Counted from the stretch's first letter, positions 17,470-26,268 are shown. The stretch is 40,945 nt of DNA from an uncultured Bacilli bacterium (GCA_934149245.1 CAKPER010000008.1:1-40945); one strand, 5' to 3'. The notes: generated from the letters alone by a model not told the origin. Numbers and translations are program-made.

Positions 17470-18168
17470 TTAATGTAAAAAACTAAATAGACAAGAAATA
17501 GAAATGATTAATCCTAAAATAAGATAGGACGCTTTACTAATCTTAATCTTTTGATAATTACTTGGATGTATTTTTTTATTATCATATAATCCCTCATCTA
17601 TTAACTCAATACCAAATACTTTAAGTTTTTCTAAATTTTTATGACTAAGTACAGTAAAAGATGTACAATCATCTAAATCTAAATATATAATGTCGGATGG
17701 AGCCTTAAAAAAGTAAAAACTCATAACAATATCACCAATAGAACCTACAATATTTAATATTGATAAATATACTAATAAATATGAATTAATAATCATTCCA
17801 ATAATAAGTGTAAAAATACCAATAAATGTAATTGGAAACATTAAAGATGTAAGAATAACTTTTTTAGAAATTTTTTGTTTACACATACAGTAAAATACTC
17901 CTGACTCAAGTTTAATTCCAAAAACAATATTTTTCCACTTAACTTCTTTAAATAACATAAATCCTATAGCATGAAGAAGTTCATGTAACATAAGCCATAA
18001 TATTACTAATATTAGCAATACACCAATATTGGTATATATGATATAATTATCTCCATATTCTAGTACAACAACAGCTAATAACAATACTATAAATAAAATT
18101 ATAGCTAAAACATTTAGAACCTTCATATTTAATTTATACGTATAATATTTTTCTTTTTTATTATCCAT
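17470..18168 (-). CDS. DUF3267 membrane zinc-metalloprotease-like protein
   Basis: About 232 aa with five or more hydrophobic helices. HELLHAIGF at residues 62-70 is a zinc-binding HExxH within a membrane segment. The later motif NIVGSIGDIVMSFYFFKAPSD matches the G-D-x(n) region of DUF3267, a family often described as putative zincin/M50-like. The two His and one Glu ligands are intact. Start is uncertain: ATG at 18168 has only AGGT right next to it, and a GTG nine bases upstream is possible. Substrate unknown; position ahead of the nucleotidyltransferase may be coincidental. Confidence 0.78.
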   Translation of the reverse strand: MDNKKEKYYTYKLNMKVLNVLAIILFIVLLLAVVVLEYGDNYIIYTNIGVLLILVILWLMLHELLHAIGFMLFKEVKWKNIVFGIKLESGVFYCMCKQKISKKVILTSLMFPITFIGIFTLIIGMIINSYLLVYLSILNIVGSIGDIVMSFYFFKAPSDIIYLDLDDCTSFTVLSHKNLEKLKVFGIELIDEGLYDNKKIHPSNYQKIKISKASYLILGLIISISCLFSFLH

Positions 18169-18222
18169 ACCTATCACAAGCTTAATTATAGCATAATAAT
18201 ACTAAAAAAAGTAAAATAGTAA

Positions 18223-19803
18223 CTACAAGCTTCTGTAACACTCCTTAAAATATGCATTATTAATAATATCACTATTCTTAAAGTAACCATCTATGTCAAA
18301 ATTTAAGTTTCCATTATTTCCTCTAATATAATAAACCATTCTAAATGCATAGTTAATAATTCGCTTCAATGTTTTATCATCAACATTTAGAGAATCTATA
18401 TATGCTAAGTTATTAAAATTTTTATCAATAACATATCTCATAAATCTATAATTATTACTAAAAATAATAGGATATTTGCCATTTCTTAAAAAGCATTCAT
18501 TATCAAAACTAAAATCTTTTTTATCTATTTCTTTTATAATAACTTCAACTACCTCACTAGCATTAGATATTCTAGTAAAATCCATGTACTTAAATATTTT
18601 ATTATCATGTCTAATTAAATACTTAAGCATATGACTATTAGAAATAAAAATACTTTTTATATAACCATCTGAATCAAAATAATCTTCCACCTCAAATGGA
18701 CATTTTCTATATTTATTTAAATAAATATCAATAACTCTAGTAAGTTCTTCATTATTAGGAATATCTAAATATTTTATATTATGTCTATCTTCATTGATTA
18801 AATATATCATAAACATATAATTTTGTTTCAAAATATTTCTGAATGGATACTTTTGCCAATCGAGTTTTATTTTTTCTCTAACTAACTTAAGAGAAAGAGA
18901 ATCAATTATTTTCTTTATATCCTTGCTAATAATGTTATGAAAATCAGCATATTTAATATTATCAATGTTCAAATTTATAATATATATCAAAAATTCAGCA
19001 TCTCGGCTTAAATAATTTGAAAGTGTAAAATCATTAAATAACATCTCTATTTTAGAATTATCGCTGCCAATTCCTAAGATAATAGTATTTATAAGTCTTT
19101 TTCTATCGCTAATAGTAAGATTATCTAATATCTTATCAGATAGATATTTAACATAATTAATATCATTTTTAATTATATAAACTAAAAAATCAATATTTTT
19201 AAGTAAAATTGATGGAAGTTTACCGTTTTCTATGAAGAATTTGGATATTATAAGTTCATTATCTTTGATGGATTCTAAGGAATGACGAATAAGATTTCTC
19301 TCTTCGGCAAAACACTTTTCATTGTAAGTAATGTATTTTATGTTGTAGCAGTCAATATCAACTAAATACTTCATAAAATTGATGTTTTGAGATAAAAACT
19401 TGGGTAGATATCCTGAAGAAATTAACAAATCATCAACTTTAACAATCTCGTTATTATCCTTAATAATATTCAAAAATAAATTAACTAACTTATCTTTTTC
19501 TGATGAAGAAATAGAGAATTTATCAATATAAATAATATTATTAAGTTTTAATTCTATTATCTTTTGACAAAAATATAGTGAATTAAAAAAACTAACTTCA
19601 TGTCCATCAACATAATATCTAGCATTCTTATTATCAAAATAAGAACCAATATCTATATTTTCCTCTACTTTATCAAAATATATATCTAATACTTTATTTT
19701 GACATTTTTCTGGTAAAGAGAAAAATTCTTTACAATGAAGTCCTAAATTTTCTTTACTTTTCTTTATTTTATATCTAAATATGAATAAAAATACTCTAAA
19801 CAT
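18223..19803 (-). CDS. Unknown protein built of about seven ~62-residue repeats
   Basis: Not recognised as a named family. 526 aa, no signal peptide, though the first ten residues are hydrophobic. The whole length is a repeat of about 60-65 residues. Each unit has a helical half and then a pattern of Gly-x-x-Pro, Asn, Phe-Met-x-Tyr-Leu, Asn-Ile-Lys-Tyr-x-Asp. Copies lie near residues 64-94, 129-159, 192-222, 258-286, 319-347, 379-409 and 440-470, for example YLPKFLSQNINFMKYL and KYPIIFSNNYRFMRYV. The tail pattern recalls the DUF4116 repeat, but the unit is longer. An alpha-solenoid binding scaffold is the likely fold. A weak ribosome binding site precedes the ATG, and it sits alone between the DUF3267 gene and ileS. 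Confidence 0.75.
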   Translation of the reverse strand: MFRVFLFIFRYKIKKSKENLGLHCKEFFSLPEKCQNKVLDIYFDKVEENIDIGSYFDNKNARYYVDGHEVSFFNSLYFCQKIIELKLNNIIYIDKFSISSSEKDKLVNLFLNIIKDNNEIVKVDDLLISSGYLPKFLSQNINFMKYLVDIDCYNIKYITYNEKCFAEERNLIRHSLESIKDNELIISKFFIENGKLPSILLKNIDFLVYIIKNDINYVKYLSDKILDNLTISDRKRLINTIILGIGSDNSKIEMLFNDFTLSNYLSRDAEFLIYIINLNIDNIKYADFHNIISKDIKKIIDSLSLKLVREKIKLDWQKYPFRNILKQNYMFMIYLINEDRHNIKYLDIPNNEELTRVIDIYLNKYRKCPFEVEDYFDSDGYIKSIFISNSHMLKYLIRHDNKIFKYMDFTRISNASEVVEVIIKEIDKKDFSFDNECFLRNGKYPIIFSNNYRFMRYVIDKNFNNLAYIDSLNVDDKTLKRIINYAFRMVYYIRGNNGNLNFDIDGYFKNSDIINNAYFKECYRSL

Positions 19804-19862
19804 ATATTCAACTCTTTTCTATCTTTTATAGTATTATTTTACCATATTATAAGAAAGAAAAA

Positions 19863-19887
19863 AAGAATAAAATCGACTTTTATTCTT
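19863..19887 (-). terminator. Terminator of ileS
   Basis: Perfect ten-base stem AAGAATAAAA / TTTTATTCTT with a five-base loop, followed by a T run on the minus strand, about 25 bases after the ileS stop. Confidence 0.88.
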
Positions 19888-19912
19888 AAGAGTATTTAAA
19901 TCTAAATTAGAA

Positions 19913-22900
19913 TTAAGAAACAACTTCTAGTTTAAATGATACATCAAAACCATTAATAGAAACAGGACTATCATCTAGACTATCATCATGGATCATTTCT
20001 AAAGCTAGTGTTTCTTGCATAATCATATCCTTATATTTTGAAATAGCATTATCATATGAAGTATCTGCTTTGTAATAAACTTTAATTCTATTTTCTATTT
20101 CAAAATCATTGCTTTTTCTAAGCTGTTGAATTTTAGAAATAGTCTCTCTAGCAATTCCTTCATTTATAAGTTCATCATTAAGCTCGGTATCTAATACCAA
20201 AACTAAATCATTTGAAACTACTACATCATAACCATCAGTTGACTGAATAACTACATTTACTAAATCTTTTGTAATATTATAGACAACATCACCAAATTTT
20301 ACTTGTAAATCTTCTTTGTTAAATTTATCAATATCATCTAAAGATATAGAACTAAGATAATTAGCAAATGCTTTAATATCTTTTCCAAATAATTGACCAG
20401 CAACTCTATAATTAGGTTTATAGAAAATCTTCATATATTTGCTTAAGTCATTGTTATAATTAATATTTTTAACATTTAGTTCTTCTTTTATCAAAGAGTC
20501 AATATCCCCAATAATACTTTCGTATTTACCATCAAGAATAACACTATTTAATGGTTGTCTTACCTTTATCTTAGCGTCCTCACGAGCATTTCTTCCCATA
20601 GATATAAACTCAATAACAAGATCCATTCTTCTCTCTATTTCCTCATTAATAACACTTTCATCACAAACTGGATAATCAGCTAAATGAACAGATTCTTTAC
20701 CAGTTAAATTACAATAAATTTCATCAGATACAAACGGACAGATTGGAGCTAGTAGTTTACAAACACCAACTAATATTTGATAAGTTGTTTGATAAACGCC
20801 TTTTTTGCTATCATCTATTTCACTAGCCCAGAATCTCTTTCTATTTCTTCTAATATACCAATTAGATAAATCATCAGATACAAAACTAATTAGATATTTA
20901 GTAACTTTATTTAAATCATATTCATTCATAGAAGTAGTTACATTCTTTACTAATTTATTATATTTACTGATAATCCATTTATCAATTTCTTCTAAATTTT
21001 CATATTTAACATTATAATTTCTTGGATCGATATTATCTGTATTAGCATACATAGAGAAGAAGTTATAAGTATTACGGAAAGTATTAAAAAACTTTGCTAT
21101 CATTTCTTTTATACCATCTTCATCAAATTTTAAAGGCGTCCATACTGGAGAGGTATGAAGCATAAAGAATCTAGTAGCATCTGCACCATATTGTTCTAAA
21201 ACAGGCATTGGTGCAATAGCATTTCCACGTGATTTATGCATTTTTTGACCATATTTGTCAAGCACAAGATCATTTACTACAACATTTTTATAAGGGCTAC
21301 ATCCTTTAACAAAAGTAGAGATAACAAGAAGAGAATAGAACCAACCTCTAGTTTGATCAATTCCTTCTGCTATAAAATCTGCTGGAAATTGAGATTCAAA
21401 TAATTCTTTATTTTCAAACGGATAATGATATTGAGCAAATGGCATAGAACCAGAATCAAACCAACAATCGATAACACTACTAATTCTTTTCATGTCTTTA
21501 CCACATTTATCACATTTAATAGAAACATTATCAACATATGGTCTATGTAAATCAATATTTTCATCAACAGGAGTAGTAGCTTTTTCAATAAGTTCAGTTC
21601 TAGAACCAATCATAACATCATGACCACAACTACATCTCCACAATGGAATTGGAGTTCCCCAATATCTATTACGGCTAATAGCCCAGTCATTCATATTAGC
21701 AAGCCAATTTCCAAATCTTTTTTCTCCAACATAACTTGGATGCCAATTGACTTTTCTGTTCTCTTCAATAATTTTATCCTTGTAATCAGTAACTTTTATA
21801 TATAAACTATCTTTAGAATAGTAAATTAAAGGTGTTTTACATCTCCAACAATGAGGATAATTATGTTTTAATTTTTCTTTTTTAAATAATTTTCCCTCAT
21901 TCTTTAAATATTTAATAATATCTATCTCTAAATTGCTATCAATAACAAGTCTCCCCTTCCAAGGACCATCCTTGTAACACCCTGCTTCATCCACTGGATT
22001 TAATACTGGCAAGTTATATCTAAGACCAACTTCATAGTCATCTTGACCAAATGCTGGTGCTATATGAACTATTCCTGTACCATTATCAACAGTTACATAA
22101 TCAGCAGTAGTAACATAAAAGCCTTTTTTGTTTACTTTTAAAAATGGTAATAATTGTTCATATTCCATATATTCTAAATCTTTACCCTTATAACTTTCTA
22201 AAATTTCGTAATCATCACCTAAAACTTTGTCAGCAAGTTTACGGGCTACAATAAATTTATTTCCTTTACTCAAGCACTTTACATACTCAACATTTGAATT
22301 TACGCAAACTGCAACATTAGCAATTAAAGTCCAAGGTGTAGTAGTCCATACTAATAAATAAGTATCTTCATTTTTAAGTTTAAATGGTACCGTAACGGTA
22401 TTTACACTTACTTCCTTATAGCCTTGTGCAACCTCATGAGATGCAAGTCCAGTACCACACCTAGGACAATATGGTAAAATTTTAAGACCATCATAAATTA
22501 AACCTGCTTCAAAATATTTTTTCAATATCCACCATTCTGTTTCTATATAATTGTTATCATAAGTAATATATGGATGTTCAAGATCAATGAATTGTCCCAT
22601 TTTGTGTGTAAAGTCATTAAAAGCTTTCTCATTTTCCCAAACGCTTTCACGACATTTTTTATTAAATTTTTCTATTCCATATTTTTCAATATCAGACTTA
22701 CCACTAAATCCTAATTCTTTCTCTACATTAACTTCAACTGGCAAGCCATGAGTATCCCAACCTACTTTTCTAAGTACCTTATACCCTTTCATTGTTTTAT
22801 ATTTACAAAATGTATCCTTAACGGTTTTTGCTAACATATGATGTACTCCAGGCATACCATTAGCAGTAGCAGGTCCATCATAAAAAACAAAGTTTTTACT

Positions 22901-23008
22901 TTTATCCCTGTTTTTGATAGTTTTTTCTAATAAGTTTGAACTTTCCCATTTAGAAAGCCTTTTAGCTTCAACAACACTAACTTTATCTTTATCTAATTCT
23001 TTAAACAT
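19913..23008 (-). CDS. ileS: Isoleucyl-tRNA synthetase
   Basis: Charges tRNA-Ile (class Ia). 1031 aa. The HIGH equivalent is PGVHH at residues 53-57, in GPATANGMPGVHHMLAK. The KMSKS loop reads KMHKS, in DKYGQKMHKSRGNAI. WDTHGLPVEV and the CP1 editing region (VWTTTPWTLIANVAVCVN, GTGIVHIAPAFGQDDY) are intact. Zinc-type Cys pairs occur at CPRCG and CDKCGKDM. The PG-x-HH form and C-terminal region point to the type 2 (eukaryotic-like) IleS, the class associated in other bacteria with low mupirocin sensitivity. Start: ATG at 23008, with AAGGGAGA upstream. It is regulated by the T-box leader. Confidence 0.97.
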   Translation of the reverse strand: MFKELDKDKVSVVEAKRLSKWESSNLLEKTIKNRDKSKNFVFYDGPATANGMPGVHHMLAKTVKDTFCKYKTMKGYKVLRKVGWDTHGLPVEVNVEKELGFSGKSDIEKYGIEKFNKKCRESVWENEKAFNDFTHKMGQFIDLEHPYITYDNNYIETEWWILKKYFEAGLIYDGLKILPYCPRCGTGLASHEVAQGYKEVSVNTVTVPFKLKNEDTYLLVWTTTPWTLIANVAVCVNSNVEYVKCLSKGNKFIVARKLADKVLGDDYEILESYKGKDLEYMEYEQLLPFLKVNKKGFYVTTADYVTVDNGTGIVHIAPAFGQDDYEVGLRYNLPVLNPVDEAGCYKDGPWKGRLVIDSNLEIDIIKYLKNEGKLFKKEKLKHNYPHCWRCKTPLIYYSKDSLYIKVTDYKDKIIEENRKVNWHPSYVGEKRFGNWLANMNDWAISRNRYWGTPIPLWRCSCGHDVMIGSRTELIEKATTPVDENIDLHRPYVDNVSIKCDKCGKDMKRISSVIDCWFDSGSMPFAQYHYPFENKELFESQFPADFIAEGIDQTRGWFYSLLVISTFVKGCSPYKNVVVNDLVLDKYGQKMHKSRGNAIAPMPVLEQYGADATRFFMLHTSPVWTPLKFDEDGIKEMIAKFFNTFRNTYNFFSMYANTDNIDPRNYNVKYENLEEIDKWIISKYNKLVKNVTTSMNEYDLNKVTKYLISFVSDDLSNWYIRRNRKRFWASEIDDSKKGVYQTTYQILVGVCKLLAPICPFVSDEIYCNLTGKESVHLADYPVCDESVINEEIERRMDLVIEFISMGRNAREDAKIKVRQPLNSVILDGKYESIIGDIDSLIKEELNVKNINYNNDLSKYMKIFYKPNYRVAGQLFGKDIKAFANYLSSISLDDIDKFNKEDLQVKFGDVVYNITKDLVNVVIQSTDGYDVVVSNDLVLVLDTELNDELINEGIARETISKIQQLRKSNDFEIENRIKVYYKADTSYDNAISKYKDMIMQETLALEMIHDDSLDDSPVSINGFDVSFKLEVVS

Positions 23009-23024
23009 ATTAATTTCTCCCTTC

Positions 23025-23256
23025 AAAAAAACACTTATACAAATTTAAGGACGAGTATACCCGCGGTACCACCTTAATTCACATAAGTGCTCTTGTAATT
23101 TAAATAACGGTCATTAACCGAGAATTCCCTACATATCGAAAATCCACTTCTGGAGTGATTCATACTTAATTGTTTTATCCATTTACACCAGCCATAGACT
23201 CTCTTTAAAAACTTAAATTAAGTATCGTCTCCAACACATGATTTAAAATCTAATAC
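23025..23256 (-). promoter_or_regulatory. T-box leader of ileS
   Basis: tRNA-sensing leader of about 230 nt. The conserved T-box TAAGGTGGTACCGCGGG lies at 23060-23076. The terminator pairs the segment 23072-23089 with 23032-23050 and ends in a seven-T run at 23025-23031, 17 bases before the ileS start. Upstream, a long stem I begins with GGAGACGATACTTAA and closes with TTAAGTATG. Uncharged tRNA-Ile should favour the antiterminator. I could not place the specifier codon with certainty (an ATC or ATT candidate lies on the 3' side of stem I); Ile specificity rests mainly on the downstream gene. Confidence 0.93.
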
Positions 23257-23262
23257 ATTAGT

Positions 23263-23291
23263 ATTATAGAAAAAAACAAAGTAAAAGTCAA
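23263..23291 (-). promoter_or_regulatory. Promoter of the ileS T-box operon
   Basis: TTGACT at 23286-23291, 17-base spacer, TATAAT at 23263-23268; start near 23256. The -35 box sits in the loop of the pgsA terminator hairpin. Confidence 0.88.
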
Positions 23292-23304
23292 TACCCTTAC
23301 TTTG
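23270..23304 (-). terminator. Terminator of pgsA
   Basis: CAAAGTAA (23297-23304) pairs with TTACTTTG (23277-23284) around a 12-base loop, followed by seven T. The pgsA stop codon is inside the 5' arm. Confidence 0.82.
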
Positions 23305-23890
23305 TTTCTATATATGGTCTAGCCATAGCATAATATTTAAATCCAGAATAAACACATAAACAAGATGAAATAATAAGAAGCACATTACTAACTCTTATAC
23401 CAATAAATTCGAAAGGCAAGTTATAAAATAATGTAAATACTAACCCTAACATTAATGTAGCAGTTTTCCATTTAGCAACACCAATTGCTGCTACTGCTTT
23501 TCCTTTGTTTCCTACTATCATTTTAATTGCATCTACTATTATATCTCTTACGATAAATATAAGAGCAATTACTGGACTAATCATTCCTTGACTAGATAAT
23601 ATAACCAATAATGAGTTTGTAAGCATTTTATCACTAATAGCATCTACCATTTTCCCAAAATCTGTAACCATATTGTACTTTCTAGCAACTCTGCCATCAA
23701 CAAAATCAGTTAAAGAGGCAATAATAAATAGTACACCTGCAACTATATATTTTAATTCTACTAAAATATTTCCTTTAATTAAATAAGTAGGTAAATCTAA
23801 GCCAATTTGTTCAAAAGGAAACAATAATACTATCATTATCACAATTGATAAAACTACTCTGGATAATGTAATTTTATTCGCCAAATTCAT
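23297..23890 (-). CDS. pgsA: CDP-diacylglycerol--glycerol-3-phosphate 3-phosphatidyltransferase
   Basis: Makes phosphatidylglycerol phosphate from CDP-diacylglycerol and glycerol-3-phosphate, in the membrane. The full CDP-alcohol phosphotransferase motif is present: Asp62-x2-Asp65-Gly66-x2-Ala69-Arg70-x8-Gly79-x3-Asp83-x3-Asp87. It has about six helices and a typical 197 aa. It lies four bases downstream of the RodZ-like gene, the usual Firmicutes arrangement. Its glycerol-3-phosphate substrate comes from GpsA at 5.7 kb. Confidence 0.96.
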   Translation of the reverse strand: MNLANKITLSRVVLSIVIMIVLLFPFEQIGLDLPTYLIKGNILVELKYIVAGVLFIIASLTDFVDGRVARKYNMVTDFGKMVDAISDKMLTNSLLVILSSQGMISPVIALIFIVRDIIVDAIKMIVGNKGKAVAAIGVAKWKTATLMLGLVFTLFYNLPFEFIGIRVSNVLLIISSCLCVYSGFKYYAMARPYIETK

Positions 23891-23893
23891 AAT

Positions 23894-24370
23894 CTAATCT
23901 CCAATCCTATAACTAACTTTACTATCTACAAAATCATCATTAGAATTATTTCTAATAACAATATAGCCAATTATTAAAAAAATAACTATAATAGCAAAGC
24001 AAATTAAACAAATATAAATTCTTTTTTTATCCTTAGAAGTAACTGTATAAGGAGACAATATTTTCATATCTTTTTCTTTTTCTTCTTTTTGCCTCTTAGC
24101 TTCTTCTATTTCTTCTAAAGAAATTTTAGATGTTTGCTCAAATAAATATTCATTAAAAGTATCTAAGATTTTCTCACCATCAAGTCCTAAATATTTAGCA
24201 TAATCTCTTATAAAATATTTCAGAGAAAAAACATCTTTAAAATCATCTTCTCTTCCGTCTTCGATACTCTCGAGTTGACTAACCCGAATTTTGAGGTCAT
24301 CTGCTGCTTCTTCTAAGCTTACTCCATTTTCTTCTCTTTTATTCTTTAATTTTAAACCTATTTCTTTCAT
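23894..24370 (-). CDS. RodZ-like helix-turn-helix membrane protein
   Basis: 158 aa. An Xre-type helix-turn-helix lies at residues 1-65 (LKNKREENGVSLEEAADDL), then an acidic/basic coiled stretch rich in Glu and Lys at 75-105, one transmembrane helix at about 116-138, and a short exterior tail. This is the RodZ/YmfM layout: RodZ couples MreB to cell-wall synthesis. The periplasmic domain of RodZ is missing, as in short Firmicutes forms. The place just upstream of pgsA supports the call. No mreB is in the window. Confidence 0.85.
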   Translation of the reverse strand: MKEIGLKLKNKREENGVSLEEAADDLKIRVSQLESIEDGREDDFKDVFSLKYFIRDYAKYLGLDGEKILDTFNEYLFEQTSKISLEEIEEAKRQKEEKEKDMKILSPYTVTSKDKKRIYICLICFAIIVIFLIIGYIVIRNNSNDDFVDSKVSYRIGD

Positions 24371-24467
24371 ATCATCACCTAAACATCAATTATAATAAAT
24401 TATTATAATCTCTTTATTACTTGATAACATCATCATCTTAATTATATAAAATAAATTAAATAATAAT

Positions 24468-24818
24468 AATCTTATAAGCCACGTTCTGTACCTTAAAATA
24501 AGGCGGTAAACATTTATCTATAGCTAATGCTATCCATCTTCAAATTCATTTATCATCAGATAGTTCCTCTACCATAATTTGAGTTTCTTACTTGCGGGGT
24601 TTACCTCGTTTCACTTTTTATATTTCTATAAAAATTCGTCACTGTGGCACTTTTACATCATCTAATTCATAGAAATTTCCTTAGAATTAGCTGAAGCCGT
24701 CGGCCAATATAGGCCGCCTTAGGTTATTTTTTCCCTAAGCACAAACACTACTATCATCTCAGATAGTGTAAGCGTGGACTTTCCTCTACATAAAAAATAT
24801 GCAGCGTTTACCAAGATT
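24468..24818 (-). ncRNA. rnpB: RNase P RNA
   Basis: Catalytic RNA that trims 5' leaders from tRNA precursors. Conserved blocks on the minus strand in order: GGTAAACGCTGC, GAGGAAAGTCC, GTGCCACAGTGACG, GAAACGAGGTAAACCCC, and ACAGAACGTGGCTTA at the 3' end. P1 closes by AATCTT at the 5' end with AAGATT at the 3' end, which sets the boundaries, about 350 nt. The order of elements resembles the Bacillus (type B) form. Its 5' end touches the gpsB stop codon; gpsB-rnpB order is also found in Bacillus. Confidence 0.95.
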
Positions 24819-25143
24819 AATCATTTTCTTTACCTAATATAATTTTTTCAAGTTGACTTACTCTTCTAATCAAATCAACATTAGTAACTTCTTTTTCACT
24901 ATGTTTAAGGGCATCCAAATTAGATTTTAAATTTCTAACCGTAGTACGAAGTTCATCATTTTCTTTTTCTAATTTGCTATTCTTAATAGCTAACTCCCTT
25001 ACAATATTATTGTATTCACCATAGTCTCTAATTACAATATCTAAAAGTTTATCAACTTCTTGCATACTGTAACCTTTAGCATCTATTTTGAAATCTGCTT
25101 CATAAATTTCTTGACCACTTAAAGTAATTCTATCATGATACAT
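24817..25143 (-). CDS. gpsB: Cell division protein GpsB
   Basis: Adaptor that links penicillin-binding proteins to the division site. 108 aa. A DivIVA-type N-terminal domain reads ITLSGQEIYEADFKIDAKGYSMQEVDKLLD, followed by a coiled coil (VRELAIKNSKLEKENDELRTTVRNLKSN split over residues 50-80) and a short helical C-terminus (NVDLIRRVSQLEKIILG), the GpsB trimerisation region. Start: ATG at 25143 with GAGGTGA upstream; the in-frame TTG just before it is rejected. Promoter consensus TTGACA lies upstream. Confidence 0.93.
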   Translation of the reverse strand: MYHDRITLSGQEIYEADFKIDAKGYSMQEVDKLLDIVIRDYGEYNNIVRELAIKNSKLEKENDELRTTVRNLKSNLDALKHSEKEVTNVDLIRRVSQLEKIILGKEND

Positions 25144-25163
25144 CAAATCACCTCTACACTAAT

Positions 25164-25192
25164 ATTGTAATTTATTTATCACTATTTGTCAA
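25164..25192 (-). promoter_or_regulatory. Promoter of gpsB (and probably rnpB)
   Basis: Consensus TTGACA at 25187-25192, 17-base spacer, TACAAT at 25164-25169. No separate rnpB promoter was recognised, so this one may drive both. Confidence 0.78.
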
Positions 25193-25528
25193 TTTAATTC
25201 AAATTAAATAAACCACAATAAAATCCTAACACAAATTAGCTGATTAGTCAAATTTTTATATTTAAGTTAAGTATATTTGAGGTGCAACAACTTCAGTGGT
25301 GAAAGGGATATATTAATAATATGCAATATTTTTCCATCAAAAAAAGAAAAGAAAATTCATATTGAAAATGCTATCAACAAAAAATTAACTTTTCTTTTTT
25401 AACATCTTATCTAAGATTAAAATTAGCATAATTAATTCTAGCTTATATTTATATTTAATCATTTATATAAAGCTTTTTTAGTTTCTTATCCCTATTTAAA
25501 AATAAACAATTTAACTAGCTTTACTTTT
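25193..25528. other. Gap with a long inverted repeat
   Basis: No gene seen. A perfect twelve-base inverted repeat AAAAAAGAAAAG (25340-25351) and CTTTTCTTTTTT (25389-25400) has a 37-base loop and T runs on both strands; it may terminate the gene at 25529 on the minus strand. A less AT-rich patch at about 25278-25310 (GGTGCAACAACTTCAGTGGTG) stands out but is not assigned. Confidence 0.45.
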
Positions 25529-25963
25529 CTAAATAAATATATCGTAGTAATCATCATCATCAAAATTATTAAATTCATCAACATGCTCTAATAATTCATC
25601 CATGTTATCTTTAATAAATTTAAATGTATCATTATAATCATCTACATCAACATAATTATTTTCACTCATATACTTATAAAATTTTTTAAGACTAGCCGCT
25701 GTTTCTTTTAAAGAATTTCTTGATGACCACATACATTTTTCTATAAACCATCCATCTAAAAAGATAAATATTTCATCAAGACCATCTTCTGCTTTAGTTA
25801 TATCGTAATAACTTAAATAATCGTTGATAAATAATTCTGCATTGCTTATATGTTTTTTTATAGTTTTATTTACTAATCCTTTTTCATTTAACCATTTTTC
25901 AAAACCATTTATATACTTTTTATTTCTTTTTATATTTTCATCTATCTTTTTTTCATAATCCAT
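25529..25963 (-). CDS. Integrase-type SAM-like core-binding domain protein, no catalytic domain
   Basis: 144 aa, strongly acidic at the C-terminus (FNNFDDDDYYD). The central part NGFEKWLNEKGLVNKTIKKHISNAELFINDYL, in two helices, followed by LKETAASLKKFYKYMSENN, matches the N-terminal SAM-like core-binding fold of tyrosine recombinases. The catalytic domain with its Arg-His-Arg-Tyr residues is absent, and the frame ends normally, so it is not simply truncated here. Small stand-alone proteins of this kind occur in Clostridia and Bacilli; their role is not known to me. Alone between gpsB and tuf. Confidence 0.65.
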   Translation of the reverse strand: MDYEKKIDENIKRNKKYINGFEKWLNEKGLVNKTIKKHISNAELFINDYLSYYDITKAEDGLDEIFIFLDGWFIEKCMWSSRNSLKETAASLKKFYKYMSENNYVDVDDYNDTFKFIKDNMDELLEHVDEFNNFDDDDYYDIFI

Positions 25964-26223
25964 TATCGTATCTTCTTTACTACAAACTATTAAATACTTT
26001 TATATAATTTTTCTTTATTTTCTATGGTAATTATTATTTTTTGTGTTTAAATATATATTCTTTTCTCTTTTTAAAGATATGATTAGTTTAATTTTATTTA
26101 ACAAAAGTCTTTAACTTTTTTTGAATTTGTAATACCATACTATCAATTTCCGACCTTGCTTTTTTATTCATAAACTAATATATATTGTTGGCATTAAAAT
26201 TTGAAAGAATAAAATGATTGCAG

Positions 26224-26259
26224 AAAAAAACTTAAAGCCATAAAGGAACTTTAAGTTTT
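26224..26259 (-). terminator. Terminator of the str operon after tuf
   Basis: Eleven-base perfect stem AAAACTTAAAG (26227-26237) / CTTTAAGTTTT (26249-26259), 11-base loop, and a T run on the minus strand, ten bases after the tuf stop. The remaining gap 25964-26223 shows nothing I can assign. Confidence 0.92.
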
Positions 26260-26268
26260 ATTTTTTTA

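Noticed and set aside
25278..25310. Riboswitch or small RNA in the less AT-rich patch upstream of gpsB
   Set aside because: I could not match it to any known riboswitch core or find a promoter and terminator that would frame it.
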